From DASPTB01 sp035623615 (GTDB taxonomy: Bacteria > Actinomycetota > UBA4738): DNA of 23,033 nucleotides. The DNA lies in assembly GCA_035623615.1 (NCBI GenBank), contig DASPTB010000173.1, forward strand, positions 1 to 23,033. The letters are read 5' to 3'. Below are positions 14,480 through 22,779 of this stretch, piece by piece. The first letter of the stretch is position 1, and each line of letters starts with the position of its first letter. The notes under the pieces are model-generated. The model did not search any database. It worked only from the letters and a program-made list of their open reading frames with translations, and was not told where the DNA came from. A program made the position numbers and the translations under genes.

Positions 14480-14521
14480 CAACGGTAAAATCCTTTTGTC
14501 CGACCGCGCGCGGGGAGCCCC

Positions 14522-15493
14522 GTGGAAGCCCGACAAACAGCCGATTGGGAACAGTTCGCCACCTCCTTCAACGCCCTCGCCAGGAACATCGAAACGGTCG
14601 TTCAGGGCAAGGCCGGGGAGGTCAAGCTCGCGCTCGTCACCCTGATCGCCGAGGGCCACCTCCTGATCGAGGACGTCCCCGGAGTGGGCAAGACGATGCT
14701 CGCCAAGTCGATCGCGCGCTCGATCGACTGCTCCTTCCGGCGGATTCAGTTCACCCCCGACCTCCTGCCCATGGACGTGACGGGCGTGAACGTCTACAAC
14801 CAGGAGCGCGGGGACTTCGAGTTCAAGCCGGGAGCCGTCTTCGCCAACATCGTGCTGGCGGACGAGATCAACCGCGCGAGCCCCAAGACACAGTCGGCGC
14901 TGCTGGAGAGCATGGAGGAGCGCCAGGTCACCGTCGACGGCGAGACCTACCAGCTGGGGACCCCGTTCATGGTCCTGGCCACGCAGAACCCAATCGAGCA
15001 CGAGGGAACCTATCCCCTTCCCGAGGCGCAGCTCGACCGCTTCATGATGCGGCTCTCCCTCGGGTATCCGAACCCTGAGTCCGAAGCGGCCATCCTCGCC
15101 ACCCACGGGGTGGAGTCGAACCTCGGCCGCATCGAGCCCGTCACCGATTCGCTCGGGCTCTCGCAGCTGATCGAGATGGCGCGCGGGGTCTACGTGGCCG
15201 ACGCCATCCGCGAATACATCGTCTCGCTCGCCGACGCGAGCCGCCGCCACCCCGAGGTCTACCTGGGAGCGAGCCCGCGGGCATCGATCATGCTGCTTCG
15301 CGCTTCGCGAGGGCTCGCGGCCGCGGAAGGCCGCGACTTCGTCACCCCCGACGACGTGAAGTTCCTCGTCGCGCCCGTGCTGAGCCATCGCCTGATCGTG
15401 TCGGCCGATGCCGCGATGAACGGTCGAACGAGCGAGTCCATCTTGACCGAGCTGCTGAACGAGGTGGCGGTTCCCGTTCGCGGAAAGACCTGA
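14522..15493 (+). CDS. MoxR-family AAA+ ATPase
   Basis: A 323-residue cytoplasmic AAA+ ATPase of the MoxR family, thought to act as chaperones for partner proteins encoded next door. Walker A is GVGKT (54-58) within EDVPGVGKTMLAKS, Walker B is VLADEIN (111-117), the sensor-1 region is ATQNP (153-157) and the arginine-containing EAQLDRF is at 168-174. The GTG start at 14522 follows GGGGAG and gives the usual family length; no better start lies upstream. The stop overlaps the next start (TGATG), so the gene is coupled to the DUF58 gene. MoxR, DUF58 and transglutaminase genes are found together in many bacteria, but their joint substrate is not well defined. Confidence 0.93.
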   Translation: MEARQTADWEQFATSFNALARNIETVVQGKAGEVKLALVTLIAEGHLLIEDVPGVGKTMLAKSIARSIDCSFRRIQFTPDLLPMDVTGVNVYNQERGDFEFKPGAVFANIVLADEINRASPKTQSALLESMEERQVTVDGETYQLGTPFMVLATQNPIEHEGTYPLPEAQLDRFMMRLSLGYPNPESEAAILATHGVESNLGRIEPVTDSLGLSQLIEMARGVYVADAIREYIVSLADASRRHPEVYLGASPRASIMLLRASRGLAAAEGRDFVTPDDVKFLVAPVLSHRLIVSADAAMNGRTSESILTELLNEVAVPVRGKT

Positions 15494-16731
15494 TGCCCAC
15501 CCGGCGCGGCTGGACGACGTTCGCGGCCGGCCTCGTGACGTGGCTGGTCGCCCGGATCATCGGCTCTCCCGACCTGCACATGCTCGCCGCGGGCGTGACG
15601 GCGCTCCCGTGGCTGGCGACGGCGCTCGTCCGCTTCTCGCCGTCGCGGCTCGAGGTCCACCGGCATCTCTCGGCGTTCCGCGTGAACCCGGGAACGCGCA
15701 TCGACGTCTCACTCACGGTGGAGAACCTCGGCAGGCTGACGACCTCGTTCCTGTTGCTCGAGGACGCGGTCCCGGCCGGCCTCGGGATCACGGCGCGCCT
15801 CGTGGTCGCCGGCATCCCGCCGAGGTGCCAGCAGACCGCGCGCTACAAGCTGATCTGCCGGCAGCGGGGCCGGTACACGGTCGGGCCGCTGACCATCCAC
15901 CTGACCGACCCCTTCGGGCTCGCCCGCGTGCGCACCGAGGCGCCCACCCGTAGCGAGGTCGTCGTGTTCCCAGAGATCGAGCCGCTGACGACGTCGGGCC
16001 TCGTGACGCAGGGAGCCGGGCAGGGCGAGGCGGCCGTGCGGCACCTGCACCGGTCGGCCGCGGAGTTCTACACGATGCGCGAGTACGTCGAAGGCGACGA
16101 CCTTCGACGGATCCACTGGCCGAGCGTCGCCCGCACGGGACAGCTGATGATCCGCCAGGACGAGTCGACGCGGCGGTCGGCGGCGACCCTGTTCCTCGAC
16201 ACGCGCCAATCGGCACTCGGCGCGTACGGGTCGGCGGGGTTCGAGCGCGGCGTGTCGATCACGGCGTCGCTCGGACGGGCGCTGGCCCGGTCGGGCTTCG
16301 CGCTCCGGCTCGCGATGGTCGAGCAGCCGCCGCGCCCGATCGGCGAGGAAGCCCTGCTCGACGTCCTCGCCGGAGTGGGACCGTCGCGCGCGCGCAGCCT
16401 CGCGCCGTCGCTCGGCAACCTTCGGGCCGCGTCGCCTTCGGAGAGCACCCTCGCACTCGTGTCGGCTCCACCGCTTGCCGTCGAGGCCGCGCTGCTGTCG
16501 CGGATCGGGACCACCTTCGCGCGCAAGATCGCGGTCTTCGTCTACCCCATCACCCTCTCCTCGGCCTCCCTTGACGTCGCGACCGAGCTCGAGGGACGGG
16601 CGACCGCCGCCCGGGCGTCCCTGCAGCGAGCAGGCTGGGACGTCTACATCGTGCATCCTGAAGGGAGGTTGTCCGACGTATGGCGGCTGAAGCGGTCCGG
16701 GAAGCTCCAGACGGTCGCTACATCCTCCTGA
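15493..16731 (+). CDS. DUF58 domain-containing protein
   Basis: A 412-residue protein with two closely spaced hydrophobic segments at the N-terminus (about 8-47), a beta-rich segment (50-160) with TDPFGL, and the DUF58 signature YVEGDDLRRIHWPSVARTG (198-216). The following part resembles a von Willebrand A-like fold, a known feature of this family. It is probably anchored with the main domain facing the cytoplasm, as the partner of the MoxR ATPase. The ATG at 15493 overlaps the moxR stop, and the 3' end overlaps the transglutaminase gene by 52 bases. Function is inferred from neighbourhood only. Confidence 0.9.
   Translation: MPTRRGWTTFAAGLVTWLVARIIGSPDLHMLAAGVTALPWLATALVRFSPSRLEVHRHLSAFRVNPGTRIDVSLTVENLGRLTTSFLLLEDAVPAGLGITARLVVAGIPPRCQQTARYKLICRQRGRYTVGPLTIHLTDPFGLARVRTEAPTRSEVVVFPEIEPLTTSGLVTQGAGQGEAAVRHLHRSAAEFYTMREYVEGDDLRRIHWPSVARTGQLMIRQDESTRRSAATLFLDTRQSALGAYGSAGFERGVSITASLGRALARSGFALRLAMVEQPPRPIGEEALLDVLAGVGPSRARSLAPSLGNLRAASPSESTLALVSAPPLAVEAALLSRIGTTFARKIAVFVYPITLSSASLDVATELEGRATAARASLQRAGWDVYIVHPEGRLSDVWRLKRSGKLQTVATSS
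16663..16669 (+). promoter_or_regulatory. Shine-Dalgarno site of the transglutaminase gene inside the DUF58 gene
   Basis: GGGAGGT lies ten bases before the ATG at 16680, within the coding sequence of the preceding DUF58 gene. It supports the start that gives a 52-base gene overlap rather than a later internal start. Confidence 0.6.
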
Positions 16732-19106
16732 GTGGCCTGCTGCTGCTCGTGATGGTCGCGGCCGCGGCATTCGGCCGCGTTTATCAGGGCTCGGCGACGT
16801 CGCTGCGGCTTGCGCTCGTCGCCGCGGTCGCCGTGCTCCTCGCCGCCGCCTTCGAGCGCAGGAACCTCGCGCTCGCCACGCTCGTGAGCGCCGCCGGGCT
16901 CATCGTGCTCGGGTCGCTTCTGGTGTTCCCGTCCACGACCTGGTTCGGCCTGCCGACGCTGCGGACCGCGCGCGCCGCCGGGTCGGCGTTCGCCCTGGTG
17001 GCCCGGACCTCCAACTCGCAGATCGCTCCCGCCATGCCCCTCCCCCCGCTCCTGATCGCGGGCGTCACCGCTTGCTGGACCGCGGCCTACGCCGCGCACG
17101 CCCTCGCCGTGCGAGCCCGCAGCCCGCTGCTGGCCCTCGCACCGCCCGCCGCGCTCATGGTCTTCGCGGGCGTGGTCATGGACGACGGCGGGCGCCCGGC
17201 GTACGTGTTCCTGTTCGTGGTCGCCGGCCTGGCGGTCATGTTCGGCGACGGGCTCCGCCGCGTGGGGTCCTGGGGGCCCGTCAGCGTCTGGCACGAGCGA
17301 AGCACCATCCGCTCGGGCGGCGGCCCGACGGCGCGCGCGGCCATCCGAATCGGCATCGGTTGCCTGATCGTCGCGGTCTTCACGCCGTGGCTACTGCCGG
17401 GGTTCGGCAGCAAGGGGATCCTGTCGGTGCACGGCGGGCTCGCGGCGTCGGTGTCGATCGACCCGATCGTCGACATCCGGCCGCGGCTGCTGCACAACCC
17501 GTCGCTGCAGGTGTTCACCGTGCAGGCGAACGGCCCCGCCTACTGGCGTTTCCTCACGCTCGACACGTTCAACGGACGCATCTGGACCTTCTCGCCGACG
17601 GCCACGTCGGGCGGGTACCCGGTGGACGGCATCCTGCGCGGCGACCTTCCGACGCTTCCGTGCGTCAACCCGGCGACGACCCAGTCGACGGAGGTGACCG
17701 ACGTCCCGCGGGTGTGCCCGCCCGGGTTCCCCGACAAGGGCCCGACGGTGCTGACGCTCCGGCAGCGATACGTGTTCGGAGCGCTGTCGCAGGCGTGGCT
17801 CCCCGCTGCGGCGCAGCCGGAGTTCATCAGCTTGTCCGGCGACTCGATCCGCTTCGACCCGGTGAGCGATGCCATCGAGATCCCCAACGAGTCCTACAAG
17901 GGCCTCACGTACCAGGCGACGTCCCTCGAGATCATCCCAACGCCGGCGGAGCTGAATGCGTTCCCCACGCTCCAGACCGACGACAGCCCGGGGTGGCAGG
18001 ACGAGCTGCAGCTCCCGGCCGACCTGCCGCCGCAGATCGGCCAGATCGCGAGGCAGTGGACGGCGGATGCGACCACCCCGTACGCCAAGGTCATGGCGAT
18101 CCAGCAGCACCTGCGGTCGGATTTCCACTACGACCTGCACGTGCCGCCGCCGCGCAGTGCCAACGATCTCGTCTACTTCCTGACCAAGTCGCACCGGGGG
18201 TACTGCGAGCAGTTCGCGGGAGCGATGGCCGTGATGTTGCGTACGCTCGGTATCCCCGCTCGCCTCGCGCTCGGCTTCACGCCCGGGACCTACGACTCGG
18301 CCTCCAGCCAGTACCAGGTGAACTCGGAGGACACGCACGCCTGGGTGGAGGTGGAGTTCCCCGAATACGGGTGGCTGGCGTTCGAGCCCACGCCGACCAG
18401 GGACAACCCGATCGCCGCAGCGTACGACGTCCCGCCGGCGGTGTCCGTGCAGTCGTGTCCTCCGGGAGACACGACGTGCGCGACCGGGCCGGGCGCCGGC
18501 GGGCGCACGGGCGGACACCCGGGCGGCCTGCGAGGCCCGTCGGAGCGCCTGCTCCACGAGCGATCGGGCGGCGCGGGGTCGTCGTTCGTCCCGGCGCCGA
18601 AGCCGGAACCATTCACCGCGCGCCTGCGCCACTGGGCACTCGCCGCGTTGGGCGTCGCGTTGGTCGCGGCGCTGCTGCTGATCCCACCGGCCAAGGCGGC
18701 CCGGCGCCGCCTGCGAGTTCGCGCCGGCGAGCCGCGCGCCCGGGTCCTCGGGGCGTTCCTGATGTTCGCCGACCGCGCGGCCGACGTCGGGTACGGCCGC
18801 CATCTTTCTGAGACGCCCACGGAGTTCGGGCGGCGCATCGCCGACGCGTTCCCGGCCGCCGCGGGGGCGGTGACGTCGCTGGCCGCCGCGACCTCCCGGG
18901 CGACCTACGGGGTGTCGGCGGTGAGCGCCGAGCAGGCCGACCAGGCGGTGGCGGCCGCGCGGGAAGCCTCCCACGAGGTCTGGCGCTCGTCGCCGCGGCT
19001 GCGGCGCCTGACGGGGACGTACCGACTGGGGTGGTTCGGCGCGGGCGACAGGTGGCTCGGGCCCGAGCCGACGAGGGTCAGACCCCCAACGTTGCTTCGC
19101 GCGTAG
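16680..19106 (+). CDS. TgpA-like membrane transglutaminase with C-terminal DUF4129
   Basis: An 808-residue membrane protein. The N-terminal part (about 14-245) has six or seven hydrophobic segments (DUF3488/TgpA_N type). A large extracytoplasmic region follows with a transglutaminase-like core: GYCEQFAGAMAVMLRTLGIPAR with catalytic Cys509, then EDTHAWVEVEFPEYGW with His553. The acidic third residue lies in FEPTP, Glu where other members have Asp. A Gly-rich linker (about 598-630), a membrane segment (about 650-670) and a cytoplasmic DUF4129 domain (LGAFLMFADRAADVGYG onwards) complete it. The family is thought to act on cell-surface proteins or peptides; the actual reaction is unknown. The start is supported by GGGAGGT. 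The last 29 bases overlap the convergent MerR gene. Confidence 0.92.
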   Translation: MAAEAVREAPDGRYILLSGLLLLVMVAAAAFGRVYQGSATSLRLALVAAVAVLLAAAFERRNLALATLVSAAGLIVLGSLLVFPSTTWFGLPTLRTARAAGSAFALVARTSNSQIAPAMPLPPLLIAGVTACWTAAYAAHALAVRARSPLLALAPPAALMVFAGVVMDDGGRPAYVFLFVVAGLAVMFGDGLRRVGSWGPVSVWHERSTIRSGGGPTARAAIRIGIGCLIVAVFTPWLLPGFGSKGILSVHGGLAASVSIDPIVDIRPRLLHNPSLQVFTVQANGPAYWRFLTLDTFNGRIWTFSPTATSGGYPVDGILRGDLPTLPCVNPATTQSTEVTDVPRVCPPGFPDKGPTVLTLRQRYVFGALSQAWLPAAAQPEFISLSGDSIRFDPVSDAIEIPNESYKGLTYQATSLEIIPTPAELNAFPTLQTDDSPGWQDELQLPADLPPQIGQIARQWTADATTPYAKVMAIQQHLRSDFHYDLHVPPPRSANDLVYFLTKSHRGYCEQFAGAMAVMLRTLGIPARLALGFTPGTYDSASSQYQVNSEDTHAWVEVEFPEYGWLAFEPTPTRDNPIAAAYDVPPAVSVQSCPPGDTTCATGPGAGGRTGGHPGGLRGPSERLLHERSGGAGSSFVPAPKPEPFTARLRHWALAALGVALVAALLLIPPAKAARRRLRVRAGEPRARVLGAFLMFADRAADVGYGRHLSETPTEFGRRIADAFPAAAGAVTSLAAATSRATYGVSAVSAEQADQAVAAAREASHEVWRSSPRLRRLTGTYRLGWFGAGDRWLGPEPTRVRPPTLLRA

Positions 19107-19560
19107 CCTCCCGCAGGACCCGCACGAACTGGTCCCGGTCGCGCCGGAACTCGGCGACCTCGCTCGACACCTGGCGGGTGACCTCGTCGATCGCCACGAA
19201 GAATGCCATCTGACCTTCGCGCAAAGCGTCGAGCACCTCGCCTTCGCGGCGAACGACCCGGAACACCGACTTGCCGTCGGTCACGAGCTTCACCTCGGCG
19301 AGATGGCGGTCGAGTCCCGCCCTTCGATTCAAGAAGTCCCACGCGCGGCGCACGCGCTGCAGCGACATGCCGCCGTCGAGAAGCGACTTCACGACGCGGA
19401 GCGCGACGAGGTCGCGGAAGGAGTACAGGCGCGGCACGCCCGGGCGCCCGCCCGTCTTCTGGATGGCCGGATGAACGAGACCGATCTGGTCCCAGTACCG
19501 AAGCTGCCGTGACGTGCAGCCCGTGAGGCGGGATGCCTGATGGGCCGTGAACCCCTCCAA
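19078..19560 (-). CDS. MerR-family transcriptional regulator
   Basis: The protein has a MerR winged-helix DNA-binding domain near the N-terminus: FTAHQASRLTGCTSRQLRYWDQIGLVHP, the wing with GGRPGVPRLYSFRDLVALRVV, then LLDGGMSLQRVRRAWDFL. The C-terminal part is Glu/Arg-rich and helical, with no cysteine cluster for metal binding, so its signal is unknown. The TTG at 19560-19558 was chosen because CGGAG precedes it and because the predicted promoter starts transcription near 19630. A GTG at 19632-19630 in the same frame would add 24 residues but has no ribosome site. The coding end overlaps the transglutaminase gene tail to tail by 29 bases. Confidence 0.85.
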   Translation of the reverse strand: MEGFTAHQASRLTGCTSRQLRYWDQIGLVHPAIQKTGGRPGVPRLYSFRDLVALRVVKSLLDGGMSLQRVRRAWDFLNRRAGLDRHLAEVKLVTDGKSVFRVVRREGEVLDALREGQMAFFVAIDEVTRQVSSEVAEFRRDRDQFVRVLREATREATLGV

Positions 19561-19636
19561 CGCACGCTCCGATCTCTCTTGCCTACAGAAGCCCGGGTAC
19601 GCCGAAGCGTGGTCCGGAGGGGAAGAACCCACGTGT

Positions 19637-19664
19637 TCTATATCCAGCCGTGCCCTTCGCGCAA
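19637..19664 (-). promoter_or_regulatory. Promoter of the MerR-family gene
   Basis: On the minus strand TTGCGC (19664-19659), a 16-base spacer and TATAGA (19642-19637) form a reasonable sigma70-type promoter. Transcription would begin near 19630 and leave about 70 bases before the TTG start at 19560. No dyad between the elements suggests MerR-type autoregulation. Confidence 0.4.
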
Positions 19665-19722
19665 GGCGGGCCCGCGAGCAGCGACAACGCGGAGACGCCC
19701 GGACGAAAGTGGAAGGGCGTCG

Positions 19723-19745
19723 CGCGAGCGGGAGTTACGCTCGCG
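19723..19745 (-). terminator. Hairpin after the DUF3040 gene, possible terminator
   Basis: CGCGAGCG and CGCTCGCG form a perfect 8-base stem around a 7-base loop, 11 bases after the DUF3040 stop. No T-run follows on the minus strand, so it would be a U-less terminator of the kind proposed for high-GC actinobacteria, or an mRNA-stabilising hairpin. Confidence 0.4.
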
Positions 19746-19756
19746 GGCGGGTGTGG

Positions 19757-20119
19757 CTACTCGCCGTCGCGCGGGCGTCGGAGCCGTTCGGCGAGACGGG
19801 CGAGGGTGCCGGCAAGCCCGGCCCTCGCGGGGCCCTCGACGCGCACGTGGTCGCGGCCCATGCGCCGCAGGTAGTGGTAGACGGCGAGCGCCGAGCCGAG
19901 CATCAGGGCGAACCCGATGACGGCGACCCACACGTTGAAGGTGAACAGCAGCAGCAGAGCGAACCCCAGGGCGAACAGGACGAGCCCCCACCGGATGCGG
20001 CGCACGAGATGCGACGTCAGCGAAGTCCGCCTCGCGGACTTCACCAGCCGAGGATCTTCTTCGACCAGACGCCGCTCGATCTCGTCGAGAATGCGCTGCT
20101 CGTGTTCGGAGAGAGGCAT
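19757..20119 (-). CDS. DUF3040 domain-containing membrane protein
   Basis: A 120-residue protein opening MPLSEHEQRILDEIERRLVEEDPRL, the signature start of the actinobacterial DUF3040 family. Two adjacent hydrophobic segments (about 45-83) follow a basic stretch and are themselves followed by a basic C-terminus, so both ends should be cytoplasmic. The function of the family is unknown; in mycobacteria a member (Rv2169c) also lies near mraZ. The ATG at 20119-20117 is chosen because it gives the canonical family start and has AAAGGG six bases upstream; a GTG two codons earlier is possible. It has its own TATAAT promoter upstream. Confidence 0.92.
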   Translation of the reverse strand: MPLSEHEQRILDEIERRLVEEDPRLVKSARRTSLTSHLVRRIRWGLVLFALGFALLLLFTFNVWVAVIGFALMLGSALAVYHYLRRMGRDHVRVEGPARAGLAGTLARLAERLRRPRDGE

Positions 20120-20150
20120 CGCCACCCTTTCCCGCTCCGGCGCGGCTCCA

Positions 20151-20179
20151 ATTATAGGAAGCGTCCCGAGTTGGGACTA
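20151..20179 (-). promoter_or_regulatory. Promoter of the DUF3040 gene
   Basis: A perfect TATAAT (20156-20151 on the minus strand) lies in the short gap between dinB and the DUF3040 gene. The -35 position 17 bases upstream reads TAGTCC (20179-20174), a weak match that overlaps the dinB stop codon. Transcription would start near 20144, giving a leader of about 25 bases. Confidence 0.5.
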
Positions 20180-21415
20180 TCCCCTTTCTTCTTCTCGACC
20201 GGTCCTGGGGGCCGGTGAAGCGCCCCGCGGGGAGCGCCGCAGGAGCGCCGCCGGGACGGCCGTGCCGGGCCCGAACCGGCGCCGGACCCGGTCGAGCGCC
20301 CGCTCGGCGTCGCCCCACCTGCCCTCCGCCACGAGCGAGACCTGCTCGGCGCCGGCGGGGACGAGGCCGGTCGCGGCCACTCCGATCAGCCGGAAGCGGC
20401 GCCGGCCGGACGGGAGGCGCTCGGAGAGCTCCACCGCCACACGGTACAGATCGGCCCCGACGTCGGTCGGGTCGGTCAGCGTCCTCGACCTCGTCAGCGT
20501 GGAAAAGCTCGGAAGCCGGAGCTTGACGGTCACCGTCCGCGCCCGGTAGCCGTCCTTGCGGAGCCGGGCCGCTACGCGGTGGGACAGGTCGAGGAGCTCG
20601 CGGCGGATCTCGGCCGGGTCGTCGAGGTCGCGCGCGTACGTCTCCTCGTGACTCACCGACTTCGGAGCCTCGAACGGCACCACCTGCCGGGCGTCCTCGC
20701 CGAGCGCGAGCAAACGCAACCCCGCGGCCTGCCCCTCTCCCAGGACGCGCTCGAGGATGACCGGCGGCGTTCGCGCCAGCTCGCCGACCGTCCGGATCCC
20801 CAGGCGACCGAGTGTCTCGGCGGTCTTGTCCCCCACGCCCCAGAGCTTGCCCACGGGCAACGGATGCAGGAACGCCTCCAGCCCGTCCGTGGTCACCACG
20901 ACGACCCCGTCGGGCTTGGCGGCCGCCGAGCCGAGCTTCGCGACGAGCTTCGTCGGACCCACCCCCACCGAGCACGTGAGAGTGAGCTCGCCGCTGACCG
21001 AGGCGCGGATCCGCTCCGCGATCTCGGGGGGCGGCCCGAACAGCGACGTCGCCCCCGAGACGTCCAGGAAGGCCTCGTCGAGCGAGATCGGCTCCACGAG
21101 CGGCGTGAACGACAGCAGGACCTCGCGGAAGCGGTTGGAGTAGGCCCGGTACGCGTCGAAGTCGGGCGGAACGAAGACGGCGTCGGGGCAGAGGCGCCGG
21201 GCCCGCACCGACGGCATGGCCGAGTGCAGGCCGCGGGCGCGGGCCGCGTAGGAGGCGGACATGACCACGCCGCGGGCCGCCGGGCTGCCCACCACGACCG
21301 GCTTGCCGGCGAGCGACGGGTCCTTGATCGTCTCGACCGACGCGTAGAACGCGTCGAGGTCGACGTGCAGGATGGGCTCGGTCGGACGCGGCGGCCTGCC
21401 CGCCCGCTCAGGCAT
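20177..21415 (-). CDS. dinB: DNA polymerase IV (Y-family) DinB
   Basis: An error-prone Y-family translesion polymerase of 412 residues. The palm motif HVDLDAFYASVE (17-28) gives catalytic Asp19, and SLDEAFLDVSG (111-121) gives Asp113 and Glu114. Between them YAARARGLHSAMP (56-68) is the finger motif. A helix-hairpin-helix thumb (LWGVGDKTAETLGRLGI) and the little finger with KSVSHEETYARDL follow. Where family members usually have a beta-clamp box such as QLSLF, this one has QVSLV (358-362). The C-terminal tail is charged and Pro-rich. The ATG at 21415-21413 overlaps the MFS gene stop by 8 bases, so the two are probably cotranscribed. Confidence 0.95.
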   Translation of the reverse strand: MPERAGRPPRPTEPILHVDLDAFYASVETIKDPSLAGKPVVVGSPAARGVVMSASYAARARGLHSAMPSVRARRLCPDAVFVPPDFDAYRAYSNRFREVLLSFTPLVEPISLDEAFLDVSGATSLFGPPPEIAERIRASVSGELTLTCSVGVGPTKLVAKLGSAAAKPDGVVVVTTDGLEAFLHPLPVGKLWGVGDKTAETLGRLGIRTVGELARTPPVILERVLGEGQAAGLRLLALGEDARQVVPFEAPKSVSHEETYARDLDDPAEIRRELLDLSHRVAARLRKDGYRARTVTVKLRLPSFSTLTRSRTLTDPTDVGADLYRVAVELSERLPSGRRRFRLIGVAATGLVPAGAEQVSLVAEGRWGDAERALDRVRRRFGPGTAVPAALLRRSPRGASPAPRTGREEERG

Positions 21416-22769
21416 CGTCCCCGGCCGTCGACGGCGCGGGCGCGCGCGTGCGGTCGTTCCCGGGGGCGGGCGCGGCCGGTGGGGCCGGTGCGGCCACGGG
21501 CCGGAACCTGCGGGCCGCCACGAGCCCGTACACGCCGAACAGCACGATGCCGACGCCCGACCAGATGAGGTATGGACGTACGTCGATGATCAGCCCGCCG
21601 ATCACGGCGAGGATGACCGCGCAGACGAAACCCGCCGCCTCTTGGAGCATCCCGACGACGCCGGTCACCCGGCCGCGGAGGTTCTCGGCGGCCACGCGCT
21701 GGATGAGCGCCTGCGAGAGCGTCAGCAGCCACGCGATCCCGAGGCCGAAGAAAGCAGACCCGACCATCGCGACGTCGAACGTCGTCGTCCCCACGTACGC
21801 GAGGTAGCCGGCGCCACCAATCACGAGCGCGACGCCGATCAGAAGGATCTCGCGGCCCTGGGCGCGCCGCCACCCGGCGATCACGACGGCGCCGACGAGC
21901 GCCCCCACGCCGTGCGCGACCCACAGGTACCCGAGCGCGTCGAGCCCGCGGTGCAGGACGTGCTTGACGAACAGCGGCTCGAACGTGACGAGGACGGTGG
22001 CGAGAAACCACGCGGCGCCGGTCAGCACGAGGAGGCTCCGCAACTGAGGCTCGCCCATGCTCACGCGGAATCCCTCGGCGAGGTCCTCCAGGAAGCTCTG
22101 TTCCTCGGCCTCCTTCGGCCGGAGGTCGGGGATCACCAGCACGAGCGGGAACCCGACGGCGGTCGCGGCCAGCGCGAACCAGTAGACGGCCGGGTCGAAC
22201 GCGGCGCCGCGCTCGAGGAGTGCGGCGATCAGCGGCCCCGCGATGACCGCCACCATGGAGACCGCGTTCAGCATGCCGTTGGCGCGGACCAGATCCTTCT
22301 CCTCGACCAGCAGGCCGGTGAGCGACCCGCGCGCCGGCGTCATCATCGCCGCCGCCACGCCGTCGAGCGCGAACGCGAGGTACAGCAGCGGCATCGAGCG
22401 AGCCGCCATGGCCGAGGCCACGGCGCCGACCATCACGAGGATCGACAGGAAGAGCATCCACTTGGGGCTCCACCGGTCGACGAGCATGCCGAACGGCACG
22501 GTGAGCGGGATGAACACCACCGAGAACGCGGCGAACAAGATCGCGAGCTGGGTGGCGCTGGCGTGGAACCGGTAGCCGGCCTCGCCGATGACCGCGAGCA
22601 GGAACGCCCAGAAGCCCAATTGGTCGGTCGCGTACGTGCCGGCAAGCCACAGGAACGGCCTGTTGGCCAGCAGGCGCGGCGGGCGCGCGCCGGCATGCGG
22701 GCGCGGCGCCTCGAGCAGCGCCTCCTCGGCCTGCTCGCGCGCGCGGTTCGGCTTCCTCGACTGTTCCAC
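21408..22769 (-). CDS. Major facilitator superfamily transporter (EntS-like, MFS_3 type)
   Basis: A 453-residue polytopic membrane protein with about twelve hydrophobic segments in two halves and a central cytoplasmic loop containing RPKEAEEQSFLEDLAEGFR, typical of the MFS_3/enterobactin-exporter-like group. Motif A appears as GMLVDRWSPK (94-103). A later segment contains NLRGRVTGVVGMLQEAAGF, the equivalent in the second half. N- and C-terminal tails are Ala/Pro/Arg-rich. The substrate cannot be read from sequence; efflux of a small molecule or siderophore is the family's common role. The GTG start at 22769-22767 is preceded by GAGGGG with six bases spacing. It lies 10 bases after the upstream gene and overlaps dinB. 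Confidence 0.88.
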   Translation of the reverse strand: MEQSRKPNRAREQAEEALLEAPRPHAGARPPRLLANRPFLWLAGTYATDQLGFWAFLLAVIGEAGYRFHASATQLAILFAAFSVVFIPLTVPFGMLVDRWSPKWMLFLSILVMVGAVASAMAARSMPLLYLAFALDGVAAAMMTPARGSLTGLLVEEKDLVRANGMLNAVSMVAVIAGPLIAALLERGAAFDPAVYWFALAATAVGFPLVLVIPDLRPKEAEEQSFLEDLAEGFRVSMGEPQLRSLLVLTGAAWFLATVLVTFEPLFVKHVLHRGLDALGYLWVAHGVGALVGAVVIAGWRRAQGREILLIGVALVIGGAGYLAYVGTTTFDVAMVGSAFFGLGIAWLLTLSQALIQRVAAENLRGRVTGVVGMLQEAAGFVCAVILAVIGGLIIDVRPYLIWSGVGIVLFGVYGLVAARRFRPVAAPAPPAAPAPGNDRTRAPAPSTAGDDA

Positions 22770-22779
22770 GGGCTTCCCC

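Larger units (their letters stand above)
14165..14521. other. Divergent intergenic region between the HNH gene and moxR
   Basis: This 357-base stretch holds no convincing gene. It contains, from left to right, a possible -10 element for the HNH gene, a strong plus-strand promoter with an internal palindrome, a leader of up to about 255 bases with a possible hairpin at 14313-14343, an ECF-like promoter candidate near 14451-14479, and the GGGGAG ribosome site just before the moxR GTG. Short frames in it lack ribosome sites and protein-like composition. Confidence 0.6.

Noticed and set aside
15709..16770. Minus-strand frame opposite the DUF58 gene
   Set aside because: Arg-rich shadow of the DUF58 coding sequence without a ribosome site or motif.
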